NCBI GenBank assembly: GCA_036258195.1
Contig: DATAED010000484.1
Span: 1 to 14,699, forward strand
DNA length: 14,699 nt
Direction of reading: 5' to 3'
Source: JAKAIY01 sp036258195
GTDB taxonomy: Bacteria > Chloroflexota > Ktedonobacteria > Ktedonobacterales > JADMIN01
The notes beneath the pieces are model-generated. The model did not search any database. It was not told the origin of the DNA and saw nothing but the letters and a program-made list of their open reading frames with translations. Shown piece after piece: positions 13,868-14,699 of the stretch. Every line of letters starts with the position of its first letter. The stretch's first letter is position 1. The position numbers and the translations under genes are program-made.

Positions 13868-14335
13868 ATGGCGACGCTCCATTTGATGGTTGGACTTCCA
13901 TGCTCGGGAAAAACCACGCTTGCGAAACAGCTAGAGCGTGAGCAATCCGCCCTTCGACTGACAGCCGATGAATGGCACGTCCGTCTCTTCGGTCAAGATG
14001 CGGAGAAGCCAGAACACGATGCTCGGCATAGTCTTATTGAAGCGATGCTTTGGAACGTGGCAAGTCGAGCGCTTGAATTGGGAACGAATGTCATCCTCGA
14101 TTTCGGCTTCTGGGCGCGAGAGGAACGCGAAGACTATCGGTCTCGAGCGAAGCAGCTTGGGGCCAGCAGCGAAATACACTTTCTTGATGTATCGGCGGAT
14201 GAGTTGATGCATCGGCTTGCGGTACGGAATTCGCAGCCTTCGCAAACACATTTCGCTATTCCCGAAGCGATGATGAAGCCATGGATTGCGTTCTTCCAAA
14301 GCCCAGCGCCCGACGAACTTGAGCGCCGAGAGTAG
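13868..14335 (+). CDS. Small P-loop kinase-like ATP-binding protein
   Basis: The 155-residue product opens with a Walker A loop, GLPCSGKTT (residues 9-17), directly after the first beta-strand. It continues with a LTADEW segment resembling the substrate-side Asp of zeta-toxin / chloramphenicol-phosphotransferase-like kinases, then VILDFGFWAREERE, a Walker-B-like strand. A basic helix near residues 115-120 (LMHRLAVRN) fits the lid arginines of the group. It therefore looks like a complete predicted small-molecule or nucleotide kinase, without a visible partner antitoxin. The ATG at 13868 has only AGGA 3 bases upstream, with GAGGTG further away. The third codon positions contain many A/T bases, unlike the flanking genes, suggesting separate acquisition. 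The substrate is unknown. Confidence 0.82.
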   Translation: MATLHLMVGLPCSGKTTLAKQLEREQSALRLTADEWHVRLFGQDAEKPEHDARHSLIEAMLWNVASRALELGTNVILDFGFWAREEREDYRSRAKQLGASSEIHFLDVSADELMHRLAVRNSQPSQTHFAIPEAMMKPWIAFFQSPAPDELERRE

Positions 14336-14342
14336 AGGCAAA

Positions 14343-14372
14343 AGGTCGCATCGAAATGACTGGTGGCGACCT
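14343..14372. other. Inverted repeat after the kinase-like gene
   Basis: AGGTCGC and GCGACCT pair perfectly over a 16-base loop, 8 bases after the kinase-like stop. On the minus strand the stem is followed by a T-run of four (complement of 14340-14343, overlapping the stem), so it would act better as a minus-strand terminator; on the plus strand there is no T-run. Confidence 0.3.
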
Positions 14373-14379
14373 GGGTTCC

Positions 14380-14400
14380 CCTTCTCCTTGCGGGAGAGGG
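14380..14400. repeat. REP-like intergenic hairpin element
   Basis: CCTTCTCC and GGAGAGGG form an 8-bp stem (one G-T pair) around TTGCG, followed by AGCCAGGGGGTGAGG. This C-rich arm, G-rich arm and GGGGTGAGG tail pattern recalls dispersed intergenic repeats seen in many GC-rich bacterial genomes. Only one copy is in this window, so the repeat nature is from recollection of such elements, not shown here. Confidence 0.4.
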
Positions 14401-14482
14401 AGCCAGGGGGTGAGGTTCCGCCGCGCAGGTGATACACTCAGACAGAATCGCGCTGCCCAGGAAGAGTTCCAGAGGAGTCCGT

Positions 14483-14699
14483 ATGCCCACCGCGACCATT
14501 GCCAAAGAGTTCACGTTCGACGCCGCCCACAGCCTGCCGCATTCGGATGGGCCATGCAAGCGGCTGCATGGGCATACCTATCACGTGGTGGTGATGGCGC
14601 GCGGGCCAATTCAGCCGATCGATGGGCGGCCTGAAGAGGGCATGGTGCTCGATTTCACCCGCATCAAGGAGGTCTTCAAGCGACGCATCGAAGCGCGCT
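14483..14699 (+). CDS. queD: 6-pyruvoyl tetrahydropterin synthase / QueD family enzyme, 5' part
   Basis: Seventy-two codons are present before the window ends, somewhat over half of a typical QueD protein of about 120-140 residues. EFTFDAAHSL places the first zinc ligand at His16 and CKRLHGHTY supplies the catalytic-type Cys25 and the other two zinc ligands, His29 and His31. The strand MVLDFTRIKE follows. In bacteria this family usually makes 6-carboxytetrahydropterin from dihydroneopterin triphosphate, the second step of queuosine and 7-deazaguanine synthesis. The CxxxHGH pattern supports QueD, but the missing C-terminus and neighbours leave a pterin synthase role possible. AGAGGAG lies 5 bases before the ATG. 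No preQ1-type riboswitch is apparent upstream. Confidence 0.88.
   Translation, partial: MPTATIAKEFTFDAAHSLPHSDGPCKRLHGHTYHVVVMARGPIQPIDGRPEEGMVLDFTRIKEVFKRRIEAR

Noticed and set aside
14336..14482. preQ1 riboswitch before queD
   Set aside because: The hairpins present do not make a preQ1 pseudoknot, and the G/C-rich stem is better explained as a REP-like element.

Overview
This is a GC-rich bacterial window with ten protein genes (nine complete, one cut by the right edge), one tRNA gene, one strong terminator, several promoter candidates and a few small repeats. Gene content fits a Chloroflexota bacterium, perhaps a ktedonobacterium: a giant AfsR/SARP-type regulator with a BTAD domain, an AAA-type ATPase and a TPR tail, a zinc-ribbon/FHA protein, a type II NAD(P)H:quinone oxidoreductase, and a membrane cytochrome b fused to a molybdopterin domain. 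That placement is inferred from gene types only; there is no rRNA or other phylogenetic marker.

Left part (1-6650): a six-helix DUF998-like membrane protein (108-884, +) is followed by an alpha/beta hydrolase of the arylesterase / cofactor-free haloperoxidase family (1080-2003, -). The hydrolase frame stays open for 61 further codons upstream, to a second ATG with its own ribosome binding site. Divergent to it is a 1319-residue transcriptional regulator (2653-6612, +). The roughly 470-bp region between them holds a good sigma-70-like promoter for the regulator, with a small repeated and dyad motif over its -10 box.

Middle (6650-10250): a redox pair. A type II NAD(P)H dehydrogenase (7064-8377) is followed by a b-type cytochrome / sulfite-oxidase-fold fusion (8548-10065). 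Both would meet the membrane quinone pool, so they could form an NAD(P)H - quinone - molybdoenzyme chain; this is inference from adjacency. The cytochrome gene ends at a strong intrinsic terminator that also appears to serve a convergent tRNA-Arg(CCU) gene on the minus strand, which has its own -35/-10 boxes.

Right part (10250-14699): a likely three-gene operon comprises a zinc-ribbon/FHA protein with two adjacent 15-bp minisatellites in its linker, a phytoene-desaturase-like FAD oxidoreductase, and, overlapping it by ATGA, a small GGQ protein resembling ribosome-rescue peptidyl-tRNA hydrolases. Then come a small P-loop kinase-like gene of visibly lower GC, a REP-like hairpin, and the 5' end of a QueD/6-pyruvoyl-tetrahydropterin synthase family gene running off the window.

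I see no CRISPR array, transposase, phage gene or clear defence cassette. The most distinctive items are the nested in-frame starts of the hydrolase, the cytochrome-molybdopterin fusion with its topology question, the Gln at the cofactor-specificity position of the NDH-2, the double minisatellite in the FHA gene, and the FHA / FAD oxidoreductase / rescue-factor operon.
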